Source: Hyperoodon ampullatus
Lineage: Eukaryota; Chordata; Mammalia; Artiodactyla; Ziphiidae
NCBI GenBank assembly: GCA_949752795.1
Contig: OX457058.1
Span: forward strand, 167,774,223-167,838,222
Direction of reading: 5' to 3'
Length of the DNA stretch: 64,000 bases
Below the pieces are notes generated by a model that was given only the letters and a program-made list of their open reading frames with translations, did not search any database and had not been told where the DNA came from. Below, piece after piece: positions 27,001 through 41,244 of the stretch (its first letter is position 1; each line of letters opens with the position of its first letter). A program made the translations under genes and the position numbers.

Positions 27001-29261
27001 CGAGGACAGGGCAAGTAGTTGGCAGTCTACAACCAGAAGAGAGCCTGCACAGAACCCAACCATGTTGGTACCCTAATCTTAGACTTCCAGTCTTCAGAAC
27101 TATGAGAAATACATTTCTGTTGTTTATAAGCCACCCAGTCTTTGATATTTGATTATAGCAGCCTGAATGGACGGACACCCACTATCTTCATTTCTATTTA
27201 ATGAGCTCCTAGATACTGTGACAGAAAAAAAATGTATAATATGCTAAGAAATGTTAAAGAAACAAATTATTTGCAGGTGATGTGATTATCTGCTTAGAAA
27301 AATATTTACCTCTACTCAGAAAATCCAAAAGAATATATAGAAAAAGTACTGGAATCATCAAAAGAATGTAGCAAATTTGAAACATTTAAGATTGCTGCAC
27401 AAGGGCTTCCCTGGAGACACAGTGGTTGAGAATCCGCTTGCCAAGGCAGGGGACACGGGTTTGAGCCCTGGTCCAGGAAGATACCACATGCCGCGGAGCA
27501 ACTAAGCCCGTGCGCCACACCTACTGAGCCTGTGCTCTAGAGCCCGTGAGCCACAACTACTGAGCCCACGTGCTGCAACTACTGAAGCCCGCATGCCTAA
27601 AGCCCGTACTCTGCAACAAGAGAAGTCACCACAATGAGAAGCCCGCACACCACAATGAAGAATACCCCTGCTCACCACAATCAGAGAAAGCCTGTGTGCA
27701 GCAATGAAGACCCAATGCAGCCAAAAATAAATAAACAAAATAATTTTTTAAAAAAGATTGTTACACAAAAGTCAATTACAAGACATCTGCTTTTGCTTTC
27801 AACGCAGAAAGAAGCAACCCAACAAGAAACAAAACAGATAAACCACTGTCATCATTTTCTTTAAGCCATCAGATAAAGTCACAAGATAACCAACTAACCT
27901 GAAATCTAAGGGAATAAGCCATTCCGAGGAGAATCTGAACACAGGAACCGTCTCACTTATGGAAGAGCATGAGAGGGAGAAACAGTGCTGGCCACAAAAG
28001 AATCAAGTAAGCAATAGATAAAATTGTAAAAAACTGTCAAAGGCCAAGTATGTGCTGGGAAATGCTGGGGCACTTTTCAAAACGGAGTCTTCACTCACTC
28101 GCAAGCTCCTTCCCATGGGTTTCCCTGGACGCTCAGGAAAAAGACTGGGGCAGGGAATAGACCAGACAGTCCCTGCTGGTGGTGCAGGCATCAAGGGAGT
28201 GCGGGAGACATCACTGTGGGGAGTGGGTGGAGAGGATGGGAGCAAGCATCACTCAGCTGAACTCAGGTTCAGCTTCCCTGAACCTTCTTTCATAAGAAGC
28301 AAAAGCCTTAAGCTACAGGAGGTTGGGCATTCAACAGTTGCACACAGGCCTCAAAAGAGGTGATCCATGCTGGGGGGAAGTGCTTGGAGGGTGCTGGCAC
28401 TGAAGGCCTGGCTCCCTCCCTCCCTCTTATCCCCTACACAGCAGAAGCTTGAAGCTACTGAGAGAGAGGAAGCAAAGCCACCCATCACTGGGGCACAGGC
28501 AAAGACACATGATGGATAAGGGAAGCTAAAATAATAACTCTCTATCCTTATGCAGAGTCAGGGAGCTGTCTTGGGCCTAAAATTCTAGGAGAACAAATAG
28601 AGTTATCCTGCTGCAAGAAGAAGCAGGAATCTCCACCTAAGATCTAACTGCAGGTACAAGGCAGAATTTGGCTACAAGAGGTAATTTTTATTAACAGGTT
28701 GTTGTGCTTTTTTTTCTTAATGGAACTTGACAAGCTGAATCTAACATTTAAATGCAAGAACAAAGGCCAAGAAAATCCAGGAGGGGGTGCTATTCATAGG
28801 AGTTACCTGGTTAGAGAAATTTTGTCATTGTGATCTAGGGAAGGGCAAATACAGCAATGAAGGAGAAGAGAGGCCAAGACAGATTGATGTACATGTGGAA
28901 CTAGGATATATCACGGGGTGACACTGCAGATCAGGGGGAAAGATGGGTCTTGTTTGCACAATTGGTTACCTATATATATAAAAAAAGAAAGAAATCAGAT
29001 TCCCACTTCATACTACACTCAACATCAATCCTAGACAGATTAAAAACTTAAAAATACAAAGCAAAAGTTAAAAACTACAAGACAAAATAGGAGAATAGCT
29101 AAATAGATTGTGGTATATACATATGAGTGAATACAGACACATACATCAATATCAAATCATTTTTAAAGCATATGGGGTAATTTAGAAAGCATAAGGTTGT
29201 ATGAAAAAGGCAGGTCACAGGAAAAGGTATACATTGCTAAGTAATACATCTGGCAAAACTA

Positions 29262-29324
<63 letters not shown>

Positions 29325-32300
29325 TACTTTTTTTTTTTTTTTTTTTTTGCGGTACGTGGGCCTCTCACTGTTGTGGCCTCTCTGGTTGTGGAGCACAGGC
29401 TCCGGACACGCAGGCTCAGTGGCCATGGCTCACGGGCCAAGCCGCTCCGCGGCACGTGGTATCTTCCCAGACCGGGGAACGAACCCGTGTCCCCTGCAAC
29501 GGCAGGCGGACTCTCAACCACTGTGCCACCAGGGAAGCCCTAAACAATATATTCTGATACACATATATGTTAAAGCTATAGAGAAACATTTCTTAAAATG
29601 TTTACACAAAATTCAAGGTAATGCTTGTTTCTGAGGAGGCAGAGTGTTGGGGCGGGGAAGAGGCAGCAAAGCAAAGGAAACCTACACAGAAGCACAGCTG
29701 GAAGGGTGCAGGGGCCCCAAAAGAGTGGAAGACTTTCAGAGGCCCAGAGGTGACGGGGGCAGTTGTCTCCAGGTAGAAGTGTCACCCCCATCAGCAGACC
29801 TCTTGTCCCTTTATCTCACCTCCATTTTCTCACCCAAACTCCGGAAGGGGCTGGAAACCTTCAGCTATGAGGGAGGGGGGATATGAATCTAAAAATGATA
29901 AGAATGAGGAAATTTTCCACCTCCCCACATTCCAGGCTCCCCAGGCTGGGTCTGGCTAAAACAGGGGCCGGAAAACAAATTTAAATTGGATAAGGGTTTG
30001 AAGTGTCTTAAAACACTGGGCAGGAAGGGAGTCATGTGGTAATTGACTGACTTAGACTTTTTTAAGCTAAGGAAATATTTATTTACTCTCTAAGGGAAAA
30101 GCTATGGGACTTGCTGATACTTCATCTAGAGGCAGAAGGGAAATAGGTCCATAGAGGTGGTCTGAAGAGACAGGAGGAAAAAAAAATTGATATCCAGCTG
30201 ATTCAGTAAACAAATTACACATAATTGATCTGGTTATTCACCTAATTTGAAACCTTCAATGCTTCCCCCTCCCTTAGAATAACATCCACATTCCCCACTG
30301 GGACTCAGAAGGCCCCACCTGACCTGGTCTCGAATGACTTTTCTCCTTGGTTCACAGCACTGAAGTCACTCTGGTTTTTCTTGGGTTTCTCAAGCACACA
30401 TCATGCTCCTTTTGGCCTGGGGGCCTTTTCCACACTGTGCCCTCAGGCTGGAACCTTCCCCCCACCCGATCCCCTTCCTTCATCCTCATTTTCCTGATCT
30501 CATCATAAGCATCACTGCCTCTGGGAAACCTTCCGAGATCCTCCAAATAAGGGCTCAACCCCCAGGAACTCACTCTCTCAATGCTTCTTGCTCCTCTGTT
30601 GCAGACTTACATAAACAGTAATTACACAACTGTCTATGTCCTGTCCTAGAATACAAGTTCCAGGAGTACATGGGTTTGAACGTCTTCCTCACTCTCTATC
30701 ACAGCACCTTCCAGAGTGCCTTGTTAAATAACTATTTGTGGAAGAGAAGAATGAAGGGTTCACCCTGCTTCACCTCCTGACTATCTAGATATCTGCCTTT
30801 GGCCCACAGCTGACCTCATAACTTCCGGCTCCCACATCCTTGACCTTCCTGCTTGAAGTCCCACTTGCGTCCAGTTCCCTGATCCTGGCTCTTTGCTCCC
30901 ATTTCCTTCCTCGGAGATGCTCATTCTCTAGTTTCTGTGCAAGTGGAGCACAGTTATTGAATTTGATCACAGAACATGCTATGCCGGTTTTCAAATATTC
31001 TGATCCTTTAGAGAATTATCATATGCTTTCAAAAATAATTAGGATATAAGAAATTGATATTAACGTTGAGACGATGTTAATCATATGTTAATTTTAAAGA
31101 GTGATTCTCTATGTTTTTTACAAGGACATACCTATGTAAACATGCACTAACTGATCTGGAATATCACACATCCAAAAGCCATCAAAAACAAATAGTTCTA
31201 GGTGATCACAGATACTTTTCTCAGAGGCTGAAGGTTCTACAGTCTTTGTGGAAGAAAACCCTAATGCCAGCATTTGCTATATTATGTTTGATTCTTGTCC
31301 CCATCTCTACCTCTGAGTGAGCTGTCCCGTAGAGCTGGAGTTGTTGGCTATGGGACAAGATCCTAATTGACAGCCCAAAGCATGTATAATAGACAGATTT
31401 CAACCTGGTGGAAAAGGGCTCACCACTTTGGAGATAGGTGAGTTTCTGGTAATCTGAAACTGTTTCTTTTCTGGTTGTTAGATGTGGGAGTGAGGGGTTA
31501 TAGAATTTATATTGTTTTTCAAAGAAAGATTTTAGGCCTTAAAGGCAGCTTTCAGGGTCCCTGGCTCTTGCCAACATCTTTGAAGTAAGCGTTCCTCAGA
31601 ACTCTGCATACCTTGCCATGCAGTATTTCGTGCAGAATGGCCCCCTCTACATTAGATGTGCCTGTCTTTAGGACATATGACAACTGCCATGGGGGTGAAC
31701 TCAGAGGATAAGCAGTATCCGGTGTAGCCCAGACATTTTTGATACTCAGGATGACAAACACACATTTCTTTAGCTTTGCCAGATGGTGCTGATATAACTG
31801 GCCCCATGTTTCTCAAACTGGGGCATTGTACAAGGCACCTTAGAGTCTATAAGTAAATGTATTTGGCCTTGCGAGGTGTCCAAAAAAGACTTACTCTCCT
31901 TGACTAGGAAAATTACTCCAAAAGATAGGCTCAAAATTTAGAATATCAATACTGGTGTGCAATCTAAGTAAAATGTGAAGATAATCAGTACCTACCTGGA
32001 GTGTATCAATTTTCCAAGGTGAATGTCATTGAATTTCTTGGTGTATATACTTTCCTTCGGTTCATTCTCAGGCACATATGCATAAAAGATCATTTCATTT
32101 AAGGTGATATACTGTGGAGCAAGGGCAGTCTCAAAGCCCATGTCAGGAGCCTGGAACACCAAAAAAGAAAGTATTGAATTTAAATGACTTTATATTTCCA
32201 TTATGACAAAATGAAAATAAGATTTGCTTCCAGTTCACCTCAAAACAATACTGCTGGGGCTTCCCTGGTGGCGCAGTGGTTGGGAGTCCGCCTGCCGATG

Positions 32301-35300
32301 CAGGGGACACGGGTTCGTGCCCCGGTCCGGGAAGATCCCACATGCCGCGGAGCGGCTGGGCCCGTGAGCCATGGCTGCTGGGCCTGCGCGTCCGGAGTCT
32401 GTGCTCCGCAACGGGAGAGGCCACAACAGTGAGAGGCCCACGTACCACCAAAAAAAAAAAAAAAAAAAAAAACAAAAAAAACAAACAAACAAAAAAAACA
32501 ATACTGCTTTGCTTATCAATAGGAGGAATATTTCAACACATTCTGTCTGAATATCCATGCACGTGCAAGGGAAAACACACTTTCCTGTTGAGGAGGAGAA
32601 GAAATTCTGAGAAGTAAAGTTCAGTTTAAGATTCCTATGTAGAAGGCTGCAGTGGGAGATGTGAATGTCTTGCCTTGTGTGTGGGGGAGGAGTCTGGAGG
32701 CGCAGATTCTAGAATTCAGTTCCTATTTGGAGTTTTCTGTAAGCGAGGGCAGGGAAGAACCTCTCGTCACTTGAGGGTTGCCCCCCTCCCCCGCAATCGC
32801 ACACACACTGGTGACCCTGCACAGCTGCCGCTGAGTCCCCAACACTGGTGGTTCACAAGGCTTCCCCTCACTGTCAACACGGGCACCTTTGGACCAGATT
32901 TCTGACCCGCAGTTCTTCTTTCCAACACACCCTTCTCTGATCCTGATCTTGTCCGGATTTGGGAACTTGCAGGGGTGAGAAGACAGGTAGGGACCAGCCC
33001 CCAAGGGGATGCTGGAGTCGCCCTTGTTGCTATGACAGGAGGAGGGGTGGTAGATGCTACAGACTGGTTGGGATGCCACCATCAAGTAGTGCCTTCCAGA
33101 CCCTTCTGTCATGCCTTTTCCTCTGGCCTCTAAAAGTTGGAAACCCACGGAGAAGAGAGGGTGGGAAACAGATGCCAGGAGAATACATGTGGGACTGAAC
33201 AGATGGCTTAAGGAGTCTTGAAAATTACTGACAATGCTTTAAGAGTTCTGCATGACATTCTAGCCTGGGAGTGGCAAGAACATCCCATGAAAAGAATGTG
33301 CACGTCCAGGGAAAGGCAGCAGAATGACTGAGAGCTTGCTGCCTGATTCGATGTCTGATTCCAGGGACTAACCAGTGAGGTGTGTAATTTGGGGTGAATT
33401 ATTTAGCCTCCCTGCACTGCACTTTCCTTATGGGTAAAATGAGGGTAAATAATTGTTATAAAGATTAAGTGTTCATGACAGTGTCTGGCACCTAGTCGGA
33501 GCCAAATAAGGTCTAGGGATCATTTGTATCCAGAGACAATACATGTATAGTTTGTTTTGGGAGAGGGAGGTCATAATATTGAGTGTAAGTTCCTTGAACT
33601 CACTCGCCCTGAGTATAAAAACCCCCACTGGCTTTTGATTTCATAATTTAAACTTTCACATAAGAGAACTAAGACATTGTCTACAAATTGTGAAGTTAGT
33701 GAAAATTGAGGTAACTGCTTTTATGGTTAGTGCTACCCTCCCGCTCGCGTGGTTTGATTTATTTCTATGCAGAGCCACACAACAGATGGGTAAATAAATA
33801 CACAAGGAGTCTCGTGATGGCATCTTACTGTCACTAGAAAGTTCCACTTTACTCTCTACAAATATCTCGGACAGACAGGGAAGTTAAAACACCATGTTCT
33901 GAACCGCAGTTAAAACTAGAGTCATCCTTGAGTCCTCCTTTATTCTGTTTCCTTTAAGCCAAAGGGCAAGTTTTATTAAGTCCCGGTCAAAAAATCTGTT
34001 TGATTCTTTGCTGATACATTGATGAAAATTCATTATTAATTATTATTAATTCATGATTATATGCCCCGTGATGAGTTCTTAGGCATATATACCTTCATAA
34101 GTGGCACATTATACATTAAAATTATTAGAAAAATCTGCATGAAGTATCTTCTGTGAGACACATAACGCCTTTCTCTGTTAGCTTTAGAAAAGGAAGAAAC
34201 AAGGGGGGCAGGGTTAATATGAAAGGAGAAAGGTCAAATATTGGGAAAAGACAGAACTCATGTTTCTTCAAGGTCAACCTTGAGAGGCAGAGAGTCAAAC
34301 CCACCATGGATCTGCGTTGGATCTAGCTTAGAATATCTGGTGGTTTGCTGTGAAGACATTTATATGAAAATATTCTGGGTGGATATAAATCTAGATAGCT
34401 CTGTACGTGACTTGAAAGATTTTGGAGATGTTCCCTGATATATAGAGGTTTTTCCTTTAGTTAAATAGAGCAAAGAGCATTAATAAGAGTTTGTAAGGAA
34501 AACACTTTCCCATTTCCACTTAAAACAAGACAAACTGCTTCAATGCATTATATTACTGACCTGTCCAAAAATGCCTTTAGAATTTCCAAAGGCAGCAAGT
34601 GACCCACCAGCTTCAAAATGATCCGGAGTCAGTTTATGGATGAATCCCATGTGGTCATAGTATAATGTGAAAATTTTATCAGAAATAGATCCAATTTTAC
34701 TATATCTTCCTAACCCTGTTAGGAAAGAAACAGACATCTCTTGATATTGATACGATACAACTAGAGAACTTTAAAAACTATACCTTATAAAAACTCTATT
34801 TAAACTAAGAGGTGGGAGAAGGGCTCTGAGACTCCAGAATTAGCGGAGTTCATGTTAGTCTTTGGTAAGTCCCTGGAAAGTCTTTTTCAAGCTCCATTTC
34901 ATTACAGAACCTGTTCGCTGAAGTAGGTGAAGGACAGAGTGAGGGGGTGTCTAGAAGTAGAGAGGAAAAGAGGTTAGCTCCTCCGGCAGTGGGTTCTCTT
35001 CCTAACACTGAAATCAGACTCCTGAGTAGGTAGAAGGCAGTGAGAAAATAACCCTTGGGGAGGCAAGGGGGAATTATCAGTAGAGACCACTGGGTCATTA
35101 GCTATACTAGGATTAATATGTAGAACCAAACTTGGTGTTTTGCATTTCTCTTGTGTCTTAGGGCAACACGTTGAGAGGAACTGGCAGTCATCTGGTGATG
35201 CAGCAACATTCACTGAACCAAACACTGACCCAGACAAAGAAAGTGTCCCCTCTCCTGGATGGAGGATGGAGACAGAGTGAACGCTGAGGTTTCAGGATGA

Positions 35301-38300
35301 GAAAGGATGATTTCCACACCCCTCCCCCCACCAAGCTCCCTAATCCTCTCTAGTTTCTCCTGTCCTGACCCCTAAACACTGGAGTGCCCCAGGACTCAGT
35401 TCTTAGATATCTTCTACCATTATCTCTGGAGATCTCATCCAGTTCCAGGATTTTACTTTATTTTTTTAAATTAATTTTTATTGGAGTATAGTTGCTTTAC
35501 AACGTTGTGTTAGTTTCTGCTGTACAGCAAAGTGAATCAGCTCTACATATACATATATTCCCTCTTTTCTGGATTTCCTTCCCATTTAGGTCGCCACAGA
35601 GCACTGAGTAGAGTTCCCTGTGCTATACAGGAGGTTCTCATTAGTTATCTGTTTTATGTGTAGTAGTATATATATGTCAATCCCAATGTCCCAATTCATC
35701 CCACCTCCCTTTCCCCCCTTGGTATCCATACATTTGTTCTCTATGTCTGTGTCTCTATTTCTGCTTTCAGGATTTTAAATCCATTTTTATGTGGATGAGT
35801 CCCAAATTTAAACCTCCCATCTCATTCTCTTCCCTGAACTCCAGACTTATCTAACTGCCTAATGACATCTCCATATGCATGTCAGCCAAGCATCTCACAT
35901 GGAACTCATCCCAAACTGAACTCCCGATCCTCACATAAACCTCCTCCATCCTCAGCCTTCCTCATTTCCAGTAAGGGCAACTGTGTTATTCCTGCCGCTC
36001 AGTCCAAAAACCATACAGCCATTCTTAATTCCTCTCTTCCTCTCACACCCTGTGTCTAATCCGTCAGCAAATCCTACTGACTTTAGCCTCAAAATATATA
36101 TAGAACCCAGCCACTTCTCACCACAATCACCCTGGACAAGCCAATATATATATTTATTTATTGTGAAATTTAGAACGAGGAGTTAGCTCATGCAATTATG
36201 GAGGCTGAGAAGTTCTATGATCTGCTGTCTGTAACCAAAGACCCAAGCACCAGGGGAGCTGATGGTGTAACTCCCAGTTGAAGCCCAAAGGCCTGAGAAC
36301 TGGGTTTGTGGGGTGGGAGGGCAGGAGAAGACCGATGATGTCCGAGCTCAAGCTGGTGGGCAAGAAGCAAAAGGGGTGAATTCCTCTTGCCTCCACCTTT
36401 TTGTTCTACTTAGGCCCTTAAGAGACTGGATGATGCCTACCCATACTGAAGAGGACAGTCTATGGATTCAAATGTTAATCTCATCCAGATACACCCTCAC
36501 AGCCACACACAGAAATAATGTTTAATCTGGGCACCCCTTGGCCCAGTCAAGCTGACACATAAAATTAACCATTACAATTGTTAAGATTCAATATGCCATA
36601 TTTCATCTATAAACATAAGATACACTTTTTTTTTTCTTCACATTTTAACATCTTGGAAATGGAGATATTTTATAATTGATCTGTCTTATAATCATTGTCC
36701 ACTAGGTGGCACTCACGCCATAATGGTCAATTGGCTACACATGTATGTATTATACTTTGTCTCCGCTCTTTATACTGCCATCACTTTCCTGAATCACTGG
36801 TACAATACATGTTGAGTTGTATTGTTTTTTTTGTTTTGTTTTGTTTTTTGTTTTTTTTTTGAGGTACACGGGCCTCTCACTGTTGTGGCCTCTCCCGTTG
36901 CGGAGCACCGGCTCCGGACGTGCAGGCTCAGCGGCCATGGCTTACGGGCCCAGCCGCTCCGCGGCATGTGGGATCTTCCCGGACCGGGGCACGAACTCGT
37001 GTCCCCTGCATCGGCAGGTGGACTCTCAACCACTGCGCCACCAGGGAAGCCCACATGTTGAGTTTTAATGCTGCTTAAAATGCCTTAAAATATTACATTA
37101 TAATCTGTTATTGAAACAAAATTATTATGGGTTCAGCAAGAGAGAAAAACAAAGCAGGGCATAGATTTATCAATAAAGCAAAAGTCGCTAAAGAATTACC
37201 ACACTGCCACATTTTCTTGTAGAACAATCACCAAGTATTTTATAAGACCTAAGAAAAAAGAAACCTACAAGTAGATGAAATTACATTATGTTTTACTATG
37301 GAGATACACATGAACTTATTGCCTTATCACACAGAACGCTGGGGAAATGTCAGCACAATCCATGCATCATCCACGATCCCTGTTAAAACACTGTGTTAAA
37401 GTTTAATTGGAAGAGTTTTTCCTTTCTTTGTGTTAATAGAACAAAGTGTATCTTACACTCAGTGAAGCTCACACTTGATGAAATATGTTTACAACATTCT
37501 TCTGTTGGTTTTGCATATGAACAACTAGTTGAGTTGGCTCTTAGGTAATATTTTTCTCTGAAAGTCCTTTAAAAGAATATGTGATATTCATTGTTGTAGC
37601 AGAAAAATCCAAGGCTGGCTTGATTTTTTGGTGTGCTTTAAAAATTTTCTTTTTCTTGGCTGCATTTGATCTTCATTGCTGTGCGCGGGCTTTCTCTAGT
37701 TGCGGCGAGTGGAGACTATTCTTCGTTGTGATGTGCGGGCTTCTCACTGTGGTGGCTTCTCTTGTTGCAGAGCATGGGCTCAGTAGTTGTGGTTCATGGG
37801 CCCTAGAGCATGTGGACTTCAGTAGTTGTGGCACGTGGGCTCAGTAGTTGTGGCACGCAGGCTCAAGGGCATGCGGGCTTCAGTAGTTGTGGCACACGGG
37901 CTTAGTTGCTCAGCGGCATGTGGGGTCTTCCCAGACCAGGACTCAAACCCGTGTCCCCTGCATTGGCAGGCAGATTCTTAACCACTGTGCCACCAGGGAA
38001 GTCCCTGGCTTTACATTTTCTATTTCAAATAATTCAGAAGTGTTTTTGCTTTTATTATTGGTTTTGCTTTTAGTTAAAAAAATTAATGTTTTATCAATTT
38101 TGGTTTCCTTTATTCTTCCTATTTTCAGTATTTATTCATCCATTCATTCATATCAGAGGGCTACAATGTGCCAGGAAGAGAAATACAGAGCCACCACCTT
38201 TGTTCATCACTGAAAATCCCTACCACTTGCAATTTCTCAATCTTTAGCATCTATATTTGTCATCCGAGATTCTTTCTAATTATTTATTCATTCTATATGT

Positions 38301-41193
38301 GGACATGTTTCTATAGTTTATATCTATAATTTTTAATAATTTATATTGCCAATTTAGTTTAGTTTTCTGAGGTATTAAATATTTTTACTATTTTCAAAGT
38401 AATCTTGCTTAGTCTATTTTGACTTCTGTTTCATAATATGTATTTATTCTCTATTTGCCCATTCCCCTGGATCCATTCTCAGACTTCCTCTTCCATATTC
38501 GGTGCACTGAAAGGCTCACCCGTATGTATTTCAATACTTCCACTCTGTTTCCAGCTGGATTCTAAATGGGTTTGGCCAGTGAAAGGCACTAGCAGGAGAT
38601 AAGAACAAGGGAAGGAAAGAGAAGTCTGTCTGTCTATCTATCTATCTATCTATCTATCATCTATTTATTTGCATTACCCCTTTAACTAAAGGGACTGTAA
38701 TGGCTTTCTTCCATTGCTAGTCTCTGGATATTTAAATATTATTATTGGTTCCTTTAACTCTGTCCACCATTCTGCAAATAATTCCCTTATAAAGGCTCTT
38801 CAGGTGAAACACTTGAGTGGTATTAGGTTCTTGCCAGGATTATTACTGATACAGTATTTTTTTTTTTTTTTTACCAGACATGTCCCTAGAAACAGTATCA
38901 AAGTGGGATTCTGGGACTGAGTAGCTTATACATTTAAGGAATGCAAAGATGACTTCTTATGCCTGGCAGATATTGTGAACTGGCAATCCATACCAAGCAA
39001 GGGCAACACAATTACTCAAATTATATTGGATGGAGTAGGTCTGTGGAGAGCAAGACTTTAGGTGATCAAATGGGGTGGCTGTGCTTGATTACAATAACAA
39101 TCATGGTTTTTAGTATGACTTATTGGATGTATTAGAAAGCTTACCAAAAACAACAATAACAACAACAAAACAACCAACTTATGACCTTGAATATCCAGCT
39201 CAAGGCCAGCATAGAGAATCTGACAGCTGTATGGGGGAGAAGGAACCTTACCTCACCACACACAAAATTAGAAATTTTAAACAGACCTATATAAGCAATC
39301 TAAAATAATTAATCTCCTAGAAGAAAACAGGAGAATATCTTCATAAGTTTGGCATAGACAAAGATTTCTTAAACAGGATATACGAAGCAAGAAGCACTAA
39401 CTATAAAGAAAAGGCTGAGAAATTGATCTTTTAAAAATTAATAATTTTGGACTTCCCTGATGGTGCGGTGGTTGGGAGTCTGCCTGCTGGTGCAGGGGAC
39501 GCGGGTTTGAGTCCTGGTCCAGGAAGATTCCACGTGCCATGGAGCAGCTTGGCCCGTGTGCTGCAACTACTGAGCCTGCACTCTAGAGCCTGAGAGCCAC
39601 AACTACTGAGCCCGTATGACACAACTACTGAAGCCCGCATGCCTAGAGCCCGTGCTTCGCAACAAGAGAAGCCACCGAAATGAGAAGCCTATGCACCACA
39701 ACGAAGAGTAGCCCCCGCTTGATGCAACTAGAGAAAAGCCTATTTAGCCACGGAGACCCAATGCAGCCATAAATAAATAAATAAAATTATTATTTTTTAA
39801 ATTAATAATTTTGTTCATCCAGAGACACCATGGAAAAGAATAAAAATTACAAGCCACTAACTGGGAAAAGATGTTTGCAAATTATATTTCTAAAAAAGGA
39901 CTCATATCCATAATACATTAAAAACTCATAGAAATCAATAAGAAAAAAGGCAATCCAATAAAACTTGATTAAAAAGACTTGAAGAGATAATTTACAAAAA
40001 AAGATACAAAGATTGGCCAGTGAGGGACTTCCCTGGTGGCGTAGAGGTTAAGAATCCGCCCGCCAATGCAGGAGACACGGGTTCGATCCCTGGTCGGGGA
40101 AGATCCCACATGCCGCGGAGCACCTAAGCCTGTGCGCCACAGCTACTGAGCCTGCACTCTAGAGCCCGCGAGCCACAACTACTGAGCCCACGTGCCACAA
40201 CTACTGAAGACTGCACGCCCTAGAGTCTGAGCATTGCAACTACTGAAGCTTGCGTGCTGCAACTACTGAAGGCCCTGTGCCTAGAGCCCATGCTCCGCAA
40301 CAAAAAGAAGCCACCGCAATGAGAAGCCCGCACACCGCAATGAAGAGTAGTCCCCGCTCGCCACAACTAGAGAAAGCCCGCGCACAGCAATGAAGAACCA
40401 ACGCAGACAAAAAATAAATAAAAATTTAAAAAAAGATTGGCCAGTGAACATGTGAAAATGTGCTCAACATTATTATTCATGGAAACTAAATCTTCAGTGA
40501 GATACCATTACATACTCACCATAATGGCTTACTATTTAAAAGACAATACTAACTTTTCGCCAGCAGAGGGAGCAACTGGAATTCTTTCATATTGCTGGTG
40601 GGACAGTAAATTGATAAAATCACATTGGAAAAACGTTGGCAGCATTTAATATTTTTTCTTACAAAAATCTAAACAAACATATACTTTATGATGTAGTAAT
40701 TCCATTCTGATATTTATACCCAACAGAAATGAAAGCTCTGTCTAGTAAAAGACTTATACAAGAATGTTCATAACTGCTTTATTCATAATAGGCTCCAAAT
40801 GGAAGCAACTCAAATACCTACCAGCAGTGGAATGGATAAATAAATTGTTGTATATTCAGACCATGGAGGACCACGCAGCAATGAAAAAGAGAAAATTACT
40901 AATACTTGTGACAATATGGAGGAATCTTAAAGTCATAATATTGACTGGAAAAAGTCAGACATAAAATATATACCACAGGGGCTTCCCTGGTGGCGCAGTG
41001 GTTGAGAGTCCGCCTGCTGATGCAAGGGACACGGGTTCGTGCCCCGGTCCGGGAAGATCCCACATGCCGTGGAGTGGCTGGGCCCATGAGCCATGGCCGC
41101 TGAGCCTATGCATCCGGAGCCTGTGCTCCGCAACGGGAGAGGCCTCAACACTGAGAGGACCGCGTACCGCAAAAAAAAAAATATATATATATA

Positions 41194-41244
<51 letters not shown>

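Noticed and set aside
30352..30621. Overlapping open frames near 30.4 kb
   Set aside because: Both fall in an L2 3' end and overlap in antisense; chance frames in GC-richer repeat DNA.
32723..33148. 141-codon minus-strand open frame in a GC-rich intron stretch
   Set aside because: No homology I recognise, no splice signals in phase with CATSPERB neighbours, and exons on both sides already join correctly without it.
39450..40431. Regularly repeated CAACTACTGA units suggesting an array
   Set aside because: They are internal units of CHR-1 SINEs, with irregular spacing and target duplications. Not CRISPR or satellite DNA.
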